Shown: positions 54,417-63,490, counted from the stretch's first letter. The stretch is DNA of 64,000 nt from Bacteroides thetaiotaomicron VPI-5482 (GCF_000011065.1 NC_004663.1:930001-994000); one strand, 5' to 3'. The notes: generated by a model from the letters alone, not told the origin. Made by a program: numbers and translations.

Positions 54417-55871
54417 ATGAATAATACAACGAACGAAGGAAGTAAACTCTACTTGTATTCGATTACTTCTGTTGCTATTTTGGGCGGTTTGCTCTTCGGT
54501 TATGATACGGCGGTTATATCCGGCGCGGAAAAAGGGCTCGAAGCCTTCTTCCTGTCCGCTTCCGATTTTCAGTATAATAAGGTAATGCATGGCATTACTT
54601 CTTCCAGCGCATTGATAGGCTGCGTGCTGGGGGGGGCTTTATCCGGTGTCTTTGCTTCCCGTTTGGGACGTCGTAACTCATTGCGGCTTGCTGCTGTATT
54701 ATTTTTCCTCTCGGCTCTTGGCTCTTATTATCCGGAAGTTCTTTTCTTCGAATACGGAAAACCGAATATGGATTTGTTGATAGCATTCAATCTGTATCGT
54801 GTTCTGGGAGGTATCGGAGTAGGACTGGCTTCAGCGGTATGTCCGATGTATATTGCTGAAATTGCTCCTTCCAATATTCGTGGAACCCTTGTTTCGTGCA
54901 ATCAGTTTGCCATTATCTTTGGTATGTTGGTTGTGTACTTTGTGAACTATCTGATTATGGGTGACCATCAGAATCCGATTATTCTGAAAGATGCTGCCGG
55001 TGTGTTGTCAGTAAGTGCTGAGTCGGATATGTGGACAGTTCAGGAAGGATGGCGTTATATGTTTGGTTCGGAAGCCTTCCCGGCCGCTTTCTTCGGCCTG
55101 TTGCTGTTCTTTGTTCCAAAGACTCCCCGTTATTTGGTTCTTGTACAGCAGGAAGAAAAGGCTTACACTATTCTGGAGAAAATCAACGGTAAGAAGAAAG
55201 CTCAGGAAATTCTTAATGATATTAAGGCTACTGCTCAGGAAAAAACAGAGAAACTCTTTACTTATGGAGTAACAGTGATTGTGATCGGTATTCTACTGTC
55301 CGTATTCCAGCAGGCGATCGGTATTAATGCAGTACTTTACTATGCTCCGCGTATTTTCGAAAATGCAGGTGCCGAAGGTGGTGGTATGATGCAGACAGTG
55401 ATTATGGGTATTGTAAACATTATCTTTACGCTGGTTGCTATCTTTACGGTAGACCGCTTTGGTCGTAAACCATTGCTGATTATCGGATCTATTGGTATGG
55501 CTGTAGGAGCATTTGCAGTGGCAATGTGTGATAGTATGGCAATCAAAGGTGTTCTTCCGGTACTTTCTATCATCGTATACGCTGCTTTCTTCATGATGTC
55601 ATGGGGACCGATTTGCTGGGTATTGATTTCAGAAATCTTCCCGAATACTATTCGTGGTAAAGCAGTTGCTATTGCAGTGGCTTTCCAATGGATATTCAAC
55701 TACATCGTATCTTCTACTTTCCCGGCATTGTATGACTTCAGTCCGATGTTTGCATATAGCTTATACGGAATCATCTGTGTCGCTGCCGCTATCTTTGTTT
55801 GGCGTTGGGTACCCGAGACTAAAGGGAAGACGCTGGAAGATATGAGTAAGCTTTGGAAGAAAAACAAATAA
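54417..55871 (+). CDS. xylT: D-xylose:H+ symporter (MFS sugar porter family)
   Basis: 484 residues with 12 membrane helices. Sugar-porter signatures are GGLLFGYDTAVISGAEKGLE, SRLGRRNSL, the central RYLVLVQQEEKAYTILEKIN, FQQAIGINAVLYYAPRIF, DRFGRKPLL and the C-terminal WVPETKGKTLEDM. It resembles XylE and should import xylose with protons. Context with xylAB sets the substrate; arabinose or glucose are alternatives. Confidence 0.93.
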   Translation: MNNTTNEGSKLYLYSITSVAILGGLLFGYDTAVISGAEKGLEAFFLSASDFQYNKVMHGITSSSALIGCVLGGALSGVFASRLGRRNSLRLAAVLFFLSALGSYYPEVLFFEYGKPNMDLLIAFNLYRVLGGIGVGLASAVCPMYIAEIAPSNIRGTLVSCNQFAIIFGMLVVYFVNYLIMGDHQNPIILKDAAGVLSVSAESDMWTVQEGWRYMFGSEAFPAAFFGLLLFFVPKTPRYLVLVQQEEKAYTILEKINGKKKAQEILNDIKATAQEKTEKLFTYGVTVIVIGILLSVFQQAIGINAVLYYAPRIFENAGAEGGGMMQTVIMGIVNIIFTLVAIFTVDRFGRKPLLIIGSIGMAVGAFAVAMCDSMAIKGVLPVLSIIVYAAFFMMSWGPICWVLISEIFPNTIRGKAVAIAVAFQWIFNYIVSSTFPALYDFSPMFAYSLYGIICVAAAIFVWRWVPETKGKTLEDMSKLWKKNK

Positions 55872-55920
55872 ATTAGGTTAGTGTTTTTTTATCATGTCAT
55901 TGTGACGTGAGATTATTCAG

Positions 55921-55955
55921 ATTATGACATCATGCAAATTGTATGGTGTCATAAT
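55921..55955. other. Inverted repeat between convergent xylT and the HU-like gene
   Basis: ATTATGACA/TGTCATAAT arms with partial pairing inside. There is no T run on either side. It may act as a weak bidirectional terminator. Confidence 0.5.
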
Positions 55956-55999
55956 CATATATGGATATTATAATCTGTGAATCAGTGGTTTATTTTGCA

Positions 56000-56620
56000 T
56001 TATCTATTTCTGGATACTCCGAACCATCCCGGCACAGGAAAATAAAAAGGAGAACGGATATAGCCCGGATGAGTCAGCTTTCCTTCATCCACCCGCTTTT
56101 GTAATCTGCGGAGTGCAGTGGCTTTTCGAAGTCCACATAATGAACAAAGCTGCTGTGTGGTAATACAAGAGTTATCTTTGAAAAATTCAGCTAATCTCCC
56201 ATCTATTTCTATATCGCTCAATTCCTGTGACCTGCGGGTCTCACTGACCTTTTCAAAAGTTGTAGCCTTTAATTCGCGAAGCAAATCTTTTTCCGGAGTA
56301 AAAACGATTCCACTGCAATGAATATTTTCGGCACGGATTTCTTTGGGAGAACGTACTTCGGGTGATTCCGCTTTGATACGGAATGAACCGACTCCCGGAA
56401 TGTGAATACTATTCCCGTTGGATAATTCTTGTTTGAAAACATTGGCAAACTCTATAAAAGACCCTATTACGTCGCTTTGTCTTAAACTACTTCTGGACTC
56501 AATCGTTTCGGCTATATCTTCCAGTGTGATGGTGTCCCGTACAACCAGTCGGGCATGATATCTCGTTTTATTGGAATCTTTAGGTTGGGGAGTCAGGAAG
56601 AAATCATAAAGTGCATTCAT
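56000..56620 (-). CDS. HU/IHF-family DNA-binding protein with extra C-terminal domain
   Basis: 206 residues, twice the length of HU. The N-terminal ~125 residues are HU-like (RLVVRDTITLEDIAETIESR, FANVFKQELSNGNSIHIPGV and GSFRIKAESPEVRSPKEIRA, with the arm region of histone-like Bacteroides proteins). Residues ~135-200 add a small winged-helix-like part (TTQQLCSLCGLRKATALRRL). It is divergent from the VapE-like gene, with a cluster of palindromes between them. Nucleoid or replication role is inferred. Confidence 0.85.
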   Translation of the reverse strand: MNALYDFFLTPQPKDSNKTRYHARLVVRDTITLEDIAETIESRSSLRQSDVIGSFIEFANVFKQELSNGNSIHIPGVGSFRIKAESPEVRSPKEIRAENIHCSGIVFTPEKDLLRELKATTFEKVSETRRSQELSDIEIDGRLAEFFKDNSCITTQQLCSLCGLRKATALRRLQKRVDEGKLTHPGYIRSPFYFPVPGWFGVSRNR

Positions 56621-56700
56621 TGCTTTAGTTGTTTTGTGCGTATCAATTAGCAGACTTACGCAGTCATTTTATTTATTTCGTGCCTTTCTATTGATTGGCT

Positions 56701-56763
56701 CACATTATGTGCAACAGCTAACTCACATATTGTGTAATAACTGTCGCTCATTATGTGCGACAG
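56701..56763. promoter_or_regulatory. Cluster of palindromes between the HU-like and VapE-like genes
   Basis: CACATTATGTG at 56701-56711, CACATATTGTG at 56724-56734 and CTGTCGC/GCGACAG (56741-56747 with 56757-56763) around TCATTATGT. The shared core is CACAT/ATGTG. They lie between divergent genes, so they are candidate binding sites for one protein. The remainder of 56621-56958 shows nothing else. Confidence 0.6.
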
Positions 56764-56958
56764 CTATCGCACGACTGGTGCTACGCCTAATATGATGCGT
56801 CAAAATTACTAATAATTCTAATCAAAAACAACACTTCAAAGGCTTATTTCTGTTAGATCATTTTTCAAAAAAGAATGAGTCAGCTTATTTGCAAATCCGG
56901 TATTCGGTAGTCTATTTTTGTGTCTCAAACCTCACAATAATTTTAAAAAACAGCAAGT

Positions 56959-58293
56959 ATGAAAACAATAATTAGAGAAATGGTAGAGACAATAAAACAA
57001 TTGTTTGCGCAGAAACAGCAAATGCAGGAGCCGGTAGTTGCCAATTACGAGGTATCCGAAATCGTGGAACAAAAGACACTGAAGAAGAAGGAAGAGTCTG
57101 AGAAGACAGGTGAAAAAACGGGTAAATCTAATAAATGGAGTCAATCGTTGACTTTGCAATTAAAAGAGTATTTGAATGACAATTTTGATTTCCGTTATAA
57201 CAATTTGACAGGAGCTACGGAATATAGGGAGAAGAGTGGAAAGAACTGTTTCCGACCTATTGATGAACGCGAAATGAATGGAATGATTGTGGATGCCCGC
57301 CTGGAAGGAATACCTTGCTGGAGAGGGGATGTACCCACCATGGTTCTTTCAAACAAAGTGGAGTCTTATAATCCTTTCCATCTTTATGTAAAGGAATTGC
57401 CGGGTTGGGATGGAGTAGATCGTGTGACCCCTTTATTGCTACGTGTTTCAGATAATGAGATATGGCTAAGAGGAGGACGTTGCTGGTTACGGGCTATGCT
57501 TTCACAGTGGAGTGGGGAAGAACGTCTGCACGCCAATGTACTTACTCCTGTATTGATAAGCGGGAAGCAGGGATTGAGTAAAAGTACTTTTTGCCGATTG
57601 CTGATGCCCGACTCATTACGGCATTATTTTATTGATAATCTGAATCTGGCAGCAGGCAGTTCGCCGGAGAAGAAGCTCGTGAAAAACGGATTGATTAATT
57701 TAGACGAATTTGATAAGATTAAAGAGAGTCAACAGGCTACATTAAAGAATCTTCTTCAAATGGTGAATGTTCCCGTTTTTCGTGGCAAGCGACTGGGATG
57801 GGTGAATGAGTCCCGTCTTGCTTCTTTTATAGCCACAACAAATGTCTATCAGGTATTGATTGACTCCACAGGAAGTCGTCGTTTTCTGTGTGTGGAGGTG
57901 TTAAAACCTATTTCGGAAGAACCTTTGGAGCATAAGCAAATATATGCGCAGCTGAAAGAAGAGCTGAAATCCGGCGCACCGGATTATTTAAACAAAGAAG
58001 AAGAAAAGGCTTTGCAGAAACATAACAAGGCATATTATCGCCAATCCTTACTAGAAGATGTGTTTCATTGTTGTTTCCGTCATCCTTTGGAAACGGAAAA
58101 AGGTATCTGGCTGACAACAGCTGAAATATTTCAAGTGATGCGTAAATTCAACTCTGCAGCTTTGAAAGAAGTCTCTGCACGTCAATTGGGTCTGAAACTT
58201 TCAGCCATGGGATATATGGCAAAGCATACGTCTTTCGGAAATCGGTATTATGTGTTTAATCTTTCGGCTGAGAAAAAAGATGCGTCATTATAA
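56959..58293 (+). CDS. VapE-like ATPase with DUF3874 domain
   Basis: 444 residues. A Lys/Glu-rich N-terminus (1-60) precedes a virulence-associated E-type P-loop domain (about 150-350, ELPGWDGVDRV). Walker A is GKQGLSKST at 202-210, where Ser replaces the usual Gly before Lys. Walker B is LINLDEFD with D249/E250, and FIATTNVYQVLIDSTGSRRF is the sensor part. The C-terminus (about 360-440) looks like DUF3874. Related proteins are primase-helicase-like and found in phage satellites and mobile elements. Partner genes are absent apart from the HU-like gene. Confidence 0.85.
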   Translation: MKTIIREMVETIKQLFAQKQQMQEPVVANYEVSEIVEQKTLKKKEESEKTGEKTGKSNKWSQSLTLQLKEYLNDNFDFRYNNLTGATEYREKSGKNCFRPIDEREMNGMIVDARLEGIPCWRGDVPTMVLSNKVESYNPFHLYVKELPGWDGVDRVTPLLLRVSDNEIWLRGGRCWLRAMLSQWSGEERLHANVLTPVLISGKQGLSKSTFCRLLMPDSLRHYFIDNLNLAAGSSPEKKLVKNGLINLDEFDKIKESQQATLKNLLQMVNVPVFRGKRLGWVNESRLASFIATTNVYQVLIDSTGSRRFLCVEVLKPISEEPLEHKQIYAQLKEELKSGAPDYLNKEEEKALQKHNKAYYRQSLLEDVFHCCFRHPLETEKGIWLTTAEIFQVMRKFNSAALKEVSARQLGLKLSAMGYMAKHTSFGNRYYVFNLSAEKKDASL

Positions 58294-58379
58294 TACGTTA
58301 TTATACAGGTGGTTATTGTAAAAAGTGATTTGCTGATATATACATTTTATGCTTACTCCTTGAAAAAATACCTAATTAA

Positions 58380-58420
58380 TTTTGCGGATTAAAATATTGT
58401 TCGTAGTTTTGCGAACAATA
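58380..58420 (+). promoter_or_regulatory. arsR promoter overlapped by ArsR-type operator 1
   Basis: TTTTG (58380-58384), a 19-base spacer and TAGTTTTG (58404-58411) form a Bacteroidales promoter. The -7 box fills the gap of a perfect 9-bp palindrome TATTGTTCG/CGAACAATA (58395-58403, 58412-58420). A repressor bound here would cover the -7 box. Confidence 0.8.
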
Positions 58421-58440
58421 AATAAGGAGGAGATATTGAA

Positions 58441-58767
58441 GTGAAAGAAAAGCAGTATACAGTAGAGCAGGAGCAGATAGCTCGTTTTGCTAAAGCTATG
58501 GGACACCCGGCACGAATGGCTATTCTTAGTTTCTTGGCTAAACAGGAAAGTTGTTTCTTCGGAGATATTCACGAAGAATTGCCTATTGCCAAAGCAACCG
58601 TTTCACAGCACTTGAAAGAGCTGAAAGATGCAGGATTAATTCAGGGAGAAATAGAAACGCCCAAGGTGCGATATTGTATTAATAAGGAAAATTGGGAACT
58701 TGCCCGCAAATTATTTGCTGCATTTTTGGGAGATTGTAAATGTACAGGAACATCGTGCTGTGGATAA
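58441..58767 (+). CDS. arsR: ArsR family metalloregulator
   Basis: 108 residues starting at GTG 58441; an AGGAGGAG ribosome site lies at 58424-58431, strong for this genus. The winged helix is GHPARMAILSFLAKQE then KATVSQHLKELKDAGLIQGE. Candidate As(III)-binding cysteines are in QESCFFGD and the C-terminal CKCTGTSCCG. It should repress the operon until arsenite or antimonite binds. Confidence 0.9.
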   Translation: MKEKQYTVEQEQIARFAKAMGHPARMAILSFLAKQESCFFGDIHEELPIAKATVSQHLKELKDAGLIQGEIETPKVRYCINKENWELARKLFAAFLGDCKCTGTSCCG

Positions 58768-58781
58768 CAGCACTTTTTTTT
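58755..58781 (+). terminator. Terminator starting inside the end of arsR
   Basis: GTGCTG/CAGCAC stem (58755-58760, 58768-58773) with a run of eight T. The stem begins four codons before the arsR stop and the loop contains the stop codon. Confidence 0.8.
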
Positions 58782-58786
58782 AAGAA

Positions 58787-58810
58787 TATTGTTCGTAGTT
58801 CTACGAATTA
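58787..58810 (+). promoter_or_regulatory. ArsR-type operator 2
   Basis: TATTGTTCG-TAGTTCTA-CGAATTA repeats the left arm and spacer of operator 1; TTCGTAG/CTACGAA is a perfect palindrome with a 2-base centre. It sits right after the arsR terminator and 35 bases before the next gene. I see no good -7 box within it. Confidence 0.7.
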
Positions 58811-58844
58811 CGATTAAGAGATAAACTTTAATATAGAATAAAAA

Positions 58845-59078
58845 ATGGAAATCAAAGTATTGGGAACCGGGTGTGCAGGCTGTAGAGCATTGTATGAAAC
58901 AACTAAACAAGCAATTTCTGAATTGGGTTGCGATGTCGTATTAATTAAAGAGGAAGATTTATTAAAAATCATGGAGTATAATGTTTTAAGTCTTCCGGCT
59001 TTAGTCATTGACGGAAAAGTCGTATCTGCCGGAAAAAGATTATCACTTGCAGAAGTGAAAGAATTGATAACCCAATAA
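58845..59078 (+). CDS. Small thioredoxin-fold protein (redox-active disulfide type)
   Basis: 77 residues with the active site C10-A-G-C13 (GTGCAGCRALYE) and the cis-Pro region SLPALVIDGK. Family members are often in ars operons and may reduce arsenic-oxidised thiols or act as arsenic carriers. It is the first gene after the internal operator. Confidence 0.88.
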   Translation: MEIKVLGTGCAGCRALYETTKQAISELGCDVVLIKEEDLLKIMEYNVLSLPALVIDGKVVSAGKRLSLAEVKELITQ

Positions 59079-59088
59079 TAAGATAGTT

Positions 59089-59532
59089 ATGAAGAAATTC
59101 TTTTATTTACTATTCTCAACCATTATCTTAATATCCTGTGGTAATGGTGCAAAAGCAAAAACAGAGGCACAGAGTACGGAAGAAAAGCTGCCTGACCATA
59201 TTGAGGTACTTTATTTCCATGGAGCGCAGCGTTGTATCACCTGTCGGGCAATAGAAACTAATACAGTAGCCCTTTTGGATAGCCTTTATTCCAAAGAGCA
59301 GGCAGACGATAGGATTATCTATAAGGTTATAGATATTTCAAAAAAGGAAAACGGGCAAATTGCGGACAAGTACGAAGTTACTTGGTCGTCCCTGTTTGTG
59401 AATGGTTGGAAAGATGGAAAAGAAAATGTAAACAACATGACAGAGTTCAGTTTTTCCAATGCAAGAAAATCACCGGACAAATTTAAAGAGGGAATTAAAA
59501 ATAAAGTTGATGAATTGCTAAAACAGTTGTAG
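59089..59532 (+). CDS. arsF: Thioredoxin-like lipoprotein, ArsF family
   Basis: 147 residues with a lipobox ILISCGNG (Cys near 17), so it is anchored at the periplasmic face or further out. A thioredoxin-like fold follows with a CITC active site (YFHGAQRCITCRAIE). ArsF-type proteins are annotated as arsenical nitroreductase subunits in Bacteroides; the reaction is taken from that naming and not visible here. It overlaps the transporter operon logic with ArsG downstream (1 base apart). Confidence 0.85.
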   Translation: MKKFFYLLFSTIILISCGNGAKAKTEAQSTEEKLPDHIEVLYFHGAQRCITCRAIETNTVALLDSLYSKEQADDRIIYKVIDISKKENGQIADKYEVTWSSLFVNGWKDGKENVNNMTEFSFSNARKSPDKFKEGIKNKVDELLKQL

Positions 59533-59533
59533 G

Positions 59534-60241
59534 ATGGATTTTCTTCAATCACTATTAGACAATAGTTCTGTCCCTGTTATAACAGCCTTTATCTTAGGAA
59601 TTTTAACGGCAATCAGTCCGTGCCCTTTGGCTACTAATATAACGGCAATAGGTTTTATTGGTAAGGATATAGAAAACCGTCACCGTATATTCATAAATGG
59701 GTTACTTTATACATTTGGCAGGATAGTGACTTATACAGTACTTGGGGTTATTCTTATTCCGGTTCTTCGTGAGGGGGCAAGTATGTATATGGTTCAAAAG
59801 GTGGTAAGTAAATACGGTGAGATGTTGATTGCTCCGGTATTAATTATCATAGGGATATTCATGCTCGATATTATAAAGCTAAATATACCCAAAATCAATA
59901 TTGGCGGAGAGGGGCTAAAGAAGAATACAAAAGGTAGTTGGGGCGCTTTGTTATTGGGTATTTTGTTTGCTCTAGCCTTTTGCCCCACCAGTGGAGTTTT
60001 CTATTTCGGTATACTTATGCCTTTGGCGGCAGCAGAAACGGGCGGGTATTTTTTACCCGTAATATATGCTATCGCTACAGGGTTGCCTGTAATCCTTGTT
60101 GCTTGGATATTGGCGTATAGTGTAGCCGGATTAGGTCGGTTTTATAACAGCGTACAAATTTTTGAAAAATGGTTTCGCAAAATTGTTGCTATACTCTTTA
60201 TAGTCATAGGAATCTATTATGCGGTCGTTTTTTATCTATGA
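59534..60241 (+). CDS. arsG: CcdA/DsbD-like membrane protein, ArsG family
   Basis: 235 residues with six membrane helices. It has the Cys pairs of CcdA-type electron carriers: AISPCPLATNITAIG in helix 1 and LAFCPTSGVFYFG in helix 4. ArsG family proteins are annotated as aromatic arsenical efflux permeases, yet the sequence itself says thiol-electron transfer, which would feed ArsF outside. Both readings are possible. Confidence 0.85.
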   Translation: MDFLQSLLDNSSVPVITAFILGILTAISPCPLATNITAIGFIGKDIENRHRIFINGLLYTFGRIVTYTVLGVILIPVLREGASMYMVQKVVSKYGEMLIAPVLIIIGIFMLDIIKLNIPKINIGGEGLKKNTKGSWGALLLGILFALAFCPTSGVFYFGILMPLAAAETGGYFLPVIYAIATGLPVILVAWILAYSVAGLGRFYNSVQIFEKWFRKIVAILFIVIGIYYAVVFYL

Positions 60242-60272
60242 ACAATTTAAATTAATTTAAATAAAGGACAGT

Positions 60273-60599
60273 ATGAAAAAGATAGAAATTTTTGATCCGG
60301 CAATGTGTTGCCCTACGGGTTTGTGTGGAACAAATATCAATCCTGAATTGATGAGGGTTGCAGTTGTTGTCGAAACATTGAAAAGACAGGGTGTTATTGT
60401 TACCCGTCACAATTTACGGGATGAACCACAGGTGTATGTGAGCAATAAAACAGTAAATGAATATCTTCAAAAGAATGGTGCAGAAGCTTTACCTATTACT
60501 TTAGTAGATGGTGAAATTGCAGTTTCTAAAGTTTATCCTACCACTAAACAAATGAGTGAATGGACGGGAGTGAATTTAGATTTAATGCCCGCTAAATAA
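60273..60599 (+). CDS. arsD: ArsD arsenic metallochaperone
   Basis: 108 residues. Cys12-Cys13 and Cys18 (DPAMCCPTGLCG) form the As(III) site. The rest matches ArsD (RHNLRDEPQVYVSNKTV, ALPITLVDGEIAVSKVYPTT). It hands arsenite to ArsA. It lies 29 bp upstream of arsA. Confidence 0.95.
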   Translation: MKKIEIFDPAMCCPTGLCGTNINPELMRVAVVVETLKRQGVIVTRHNLRDEPQVYVSNKTVNEYLQKNGAEALPITLVDGEIAVSKVYPTTKQMSEWTGVNLDLMPAK

Positions 60600-60628
60600 A
60601 TGTATAACAGATTTATATTAAAAAAGAA

Positions 60629-62341
60629 ATGAAAGCATTCAATTTATCCGATATAGAACTGACTAAATACCTGTTTTTTACAGGTAAAGGTGGAGTAGGA
60701 AAGACTTCTATTGCTTGTGCCACAGCAGTTGGTTTGGCTGATAAGGGAAAGAAAATACTTCTTATCAGTACAGATCCGGCTTCTAACTTACAAGATGTTT
60801 TCGATCAATCCTTAAACGGACACGGTACAGCTATTTCAGAAGTGCCGGGACTGACTGTTGTAAACCTTGATCCTGAGCAGGCAGCAGCAGAATACAGAGA
60901 AAGTGTTATTGCACCTTTCAGGGGAAAATTACCCGAAAGCGTTATTCAGAATATGGAAGAACAGCTTTCAGGTTCCTGCACAGTAGAAATCGCAGCTTTT
61001 AATGAGTTCTCGGACTTTATTACCGATGCTGATAAAGCAAAGGAGTATGACCATATAATTTTTGATACAGCACCTACCGGACATACATTGCGAATGTTGC
61101 AGCTTCCATCTGCATGGAGTACATTTATTAGTGAAAGTACACATGGTGCATCCTGTTTAGGGCAGTTATCAGGCTTGGAGGAACGGAAAGGAATTTATAA
61201 ACAGGCGGTAGAAACCCTATCTAATACAAGCGCAACTCGGTTAGTACTGGTCAGTCGTCCTGAAATTTCTCCATTGAAAGAAGCTGCCCGCTCTTCATCT
61301 GAATTACAGCTATTGGGAATTAAAAATCAGTTGTTGGTGATAAATGGTATTTTACAGCAACTGAATGAAGCGGATGATGTGTCACGACAACTGCATAACA
61401 GGCAGCAAAAGGCATTACAGGGTATGCCTGCTGAACTATCTGAATATCCTATGTACAGCGTTCCTCTACGTTCTTATAATTTATCTGATATAGCTAATAT
61501 ACGCCGTATGTTATACAGCGACAGCCTTGCGGATGATATTTGTTATCAGCCTGTAAGTGGTGCTAAAAGTATAGACGACTTGGTTAATGACCTCTATACT
61601 TCCGGTAAGCGGGTAGTGTTCACAATGGGAAAAGGCGGTGTAGGTAAAACTACCTTAGCAACAGAAATAGCTCTGAAATTAACAAAACTCGGTGCAAAGG
61701 TACATCTTACCACCACTGATCCGGCAAACCATCTGAACTATGATCTCGCTATAAAGTCGGGTATTACAGTAAGTCATATTGATGAAGCGGAAGTATTGGA
61801 AAACTACAAGAATGAAGTTCGTAGCAAAGCGGCAGAAACCATGACTGCCGAAGATATGGAATATATTGAAGAAGATTTACGTTCGCCATGCACACAAGAA
61901 ATCGCAGTTTTCAAGGCATTTGCCGAAATTGTAGATAAAGCGGACAATGAAATTGTGGTGATTGATACTGCACCGACAGGTCATACATTGTTGCTTTTGG
62001 ATGCTACCCAAAGCTACCATAAAGAAGTAGAACGTACCCAAGGAGCAGTTACGGGAGCGGTAGCCAATTTATTGCCCCGTTTGCGTAATCCAAAGGAAAC
62101 GGAAGTCGTAATTGTTACCTTGCCTGAAGCGACACCTGTATTTGAAGCTGAACGCCTGCAAATGGATTTGCAACGCGCCGGAATTAATAACAAATGGTGG
62201 GTAGTAAATGCCTGCCTGTCAATGACAAATACGGAAAATTCATTTTTGCAGGCGAAAGCACAAAATGAAGTAAATTGGATTAAGAAAGTAGAACAATTGT
62301 CAAAGGGTAATGCTGCCTTGATTGGATGGAAAAATATATAG
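60629..62341 (+). CDS. arsA: ArsA arsenite-transporting ATPase
   Basis: 570 residues with two homologous halves. Each has a P-loop (GKGGVGKTS at 19-27; GKGGVGKTT near 334-342), a DTAPTGHTL switch II, and a metal-site Cys (LSGSCTVEIAAF; LRSPCTQEIAVF). The ATPase drives the arsenite pump. The last 16 bases overlap the acr3 start. Confidence 0.96.
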   Translation: MKAFNLSDIELTKYLFFTGKGGVGKTSIACATAVGLADKGKKILLISTDPASNLQDVFDQSLNGHGTAISEVPGLTVVNLDPEQAAAEYRESVIAPFRGKLPESVIQNMEEQLSGSCTVEIAAFNEFSDFITDADKAKEYDHIIFDTAPTGHTLRMLQLPSAWSTFISESTHGASCLGQLSGLEERKGIYKQAVETLSNTSATRLVLVSRPEISPLKEAARSSSELQLLGIKNQLLVINGILQQLNEADDVSRQLHNRQQKALQGMPAELSEYPMYSVPLRSYNLSDIANIRRMLYSDSLADDICYQPVSGAKSIDDLVNDLYTSGKRVVFTMGKGGVGKTTLATEIALKLTKLGAKVHLTTTDPANHLNYDLAIKSGITVSHIDEAEVLENYKNEVRSKAAETMTAEDMEYIEEDLRSPCTQEIAVFKAFAEIVDKADNEIVVIDTAPTGHTLLLLDATQSYHKEVERTQGAVTGAVANLLPRLRNPKETEVVIVTLPEATPVFEAERLQMDLQRAGINNKWWVVNACLSMTNTENSFLQAKAQNEVNWIKKVEQLSKGNAALIGWKNI

Positions 62342-63384
62342 GAATTGGATTTTTTGAAAGATACCTGACTGTTTGGGTAACTTTGTGCATTGTTGCTGGT
62401 ATTGCTATCGGACAATGGTTTCCGGCAATATCGCAAACATTGAGTAAATTAGAATACGCCAATGTGTCTATACCTGTGGCTATCCTGATTTGGTTAATGA
62501 TTTACCCCATGATGCTGAAAGTAGATTTTCAGAGTATTAAAAACGTTGGTAAGCGTCCGAAAGGAATTATCATCACTTGTATTACAAATTGGCTTATAAA
62601 GCCTTTTACAATGTTTGGAATAGCTTATCTATTCTTCTACGTTGTTTTCAAGTCTCTAATATCTGCCGAATTGGCCGAAGAATATTTAGCAGGGGCAGTC
62701 TTATTGGGTGCTGCACCTTGTACGGCAATGGTATTTGTATGGAGTTATCTGACCAAAGGGGATGCTGCCTATACATTGGTGCAGGTTGCAGTGAATGATT
62801 TAATCATATTGGTTGCTTTCGCTCCTATTGTTGCTTTTTTATTGGGCGTAGGTGGCGTTACGATTCCGTGGGATACATTATTGCTTTCAGTTGTATTGTT
62901 TGTTGTCATTCCTCTTTCTGCCGGAATAATAACCCGCATACTGGTTATCCGGCGAAAAGGGATAGAATATTTTAATACTGTATTTATCCGTAAGTTTGAT
63001 AATTATACGACTGGCGGGTTACTATTAACGCTTATCATTCTGTTTTCATTTCAAGGAGAAACCATATTGAACAATCCGTTGCACATCGTATTGATTGCCG
63101 TTCCGCTTGTGTTGCAAACAGTTCTGATATTCTTTGTAGCCTATGGTTGGGCGAAATGGTGGAAATTACCTCACAATATAGCTGCACCTGCCGGAATGAT
63201 TGGTGCAAGCAATTTTTTTGAATTATCGGTGGCTGTGGCTATATCGCTTTTCGGTTTGCAATCCGGTGCTGCATTGGCTACAGTGGTAGGGGTGTTGGTT
63301 GAAGTTCCGGTTATGCTGATGTTAGTGAGAGTTGCAAATAATACATACAGGTGGTTTACAATAAAATCAAGTATGAGTAAATAG
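62326..63384 (+). CDS. acr3: Acr3-type arsenite efflux transporter
   Basis: 352 residues with ten membrane helices. Acr3 family motifs are the Cys in GAAPCTAMVFVWSYLTKGDA, WLMIYPMMLKVDF and GASNFFELSVAVAISLFGLQ. It exports As(III) and would be powered in part by ArsA. It ends the operon as far as the window shows; no arsenate reductase is adjacent. Confidence 0.95.
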   Translation: MEKYIGIGFFERYLTVWVTLCIVAGIAIGQWFPAISQTLSKLEYANVSIPVAILIWLMIYPMMLKVDFQSIKNVGKRPKGIIITCITNWLIKPFTMFGIAYLFFYVVFKSLISAELAEEYLAGAVLLGAAPCTAMVFVWSYLTKGDAAYTLVQVAVNDLIILVAFAPIVAFLLGVGGVTIPWDTLLLSVVLFVVIPLSAGIITRILVIRRKGIEYFNTVFIRKFDNYTTGGLLLTLIILFSFQGETILNNPLHIVLIAVPLVLQTVLIFFVAYGWAKWWKLPHNIAAPAGMIGASNFFELSVAVAISLFGLQSGAALATVVGVLVEVPVMLMLVRVANNTYRWFTIKSSMSK

Positions 63385-63490
63385 AATACTCTAGACGATA
63401 CGTACAAGAAATCAAGATATTGAAAAGAAAACTTTGAATTAAGAATAATAAATATTCATTGGTTTAAAAACACTATTAAAGTATAAGCTG

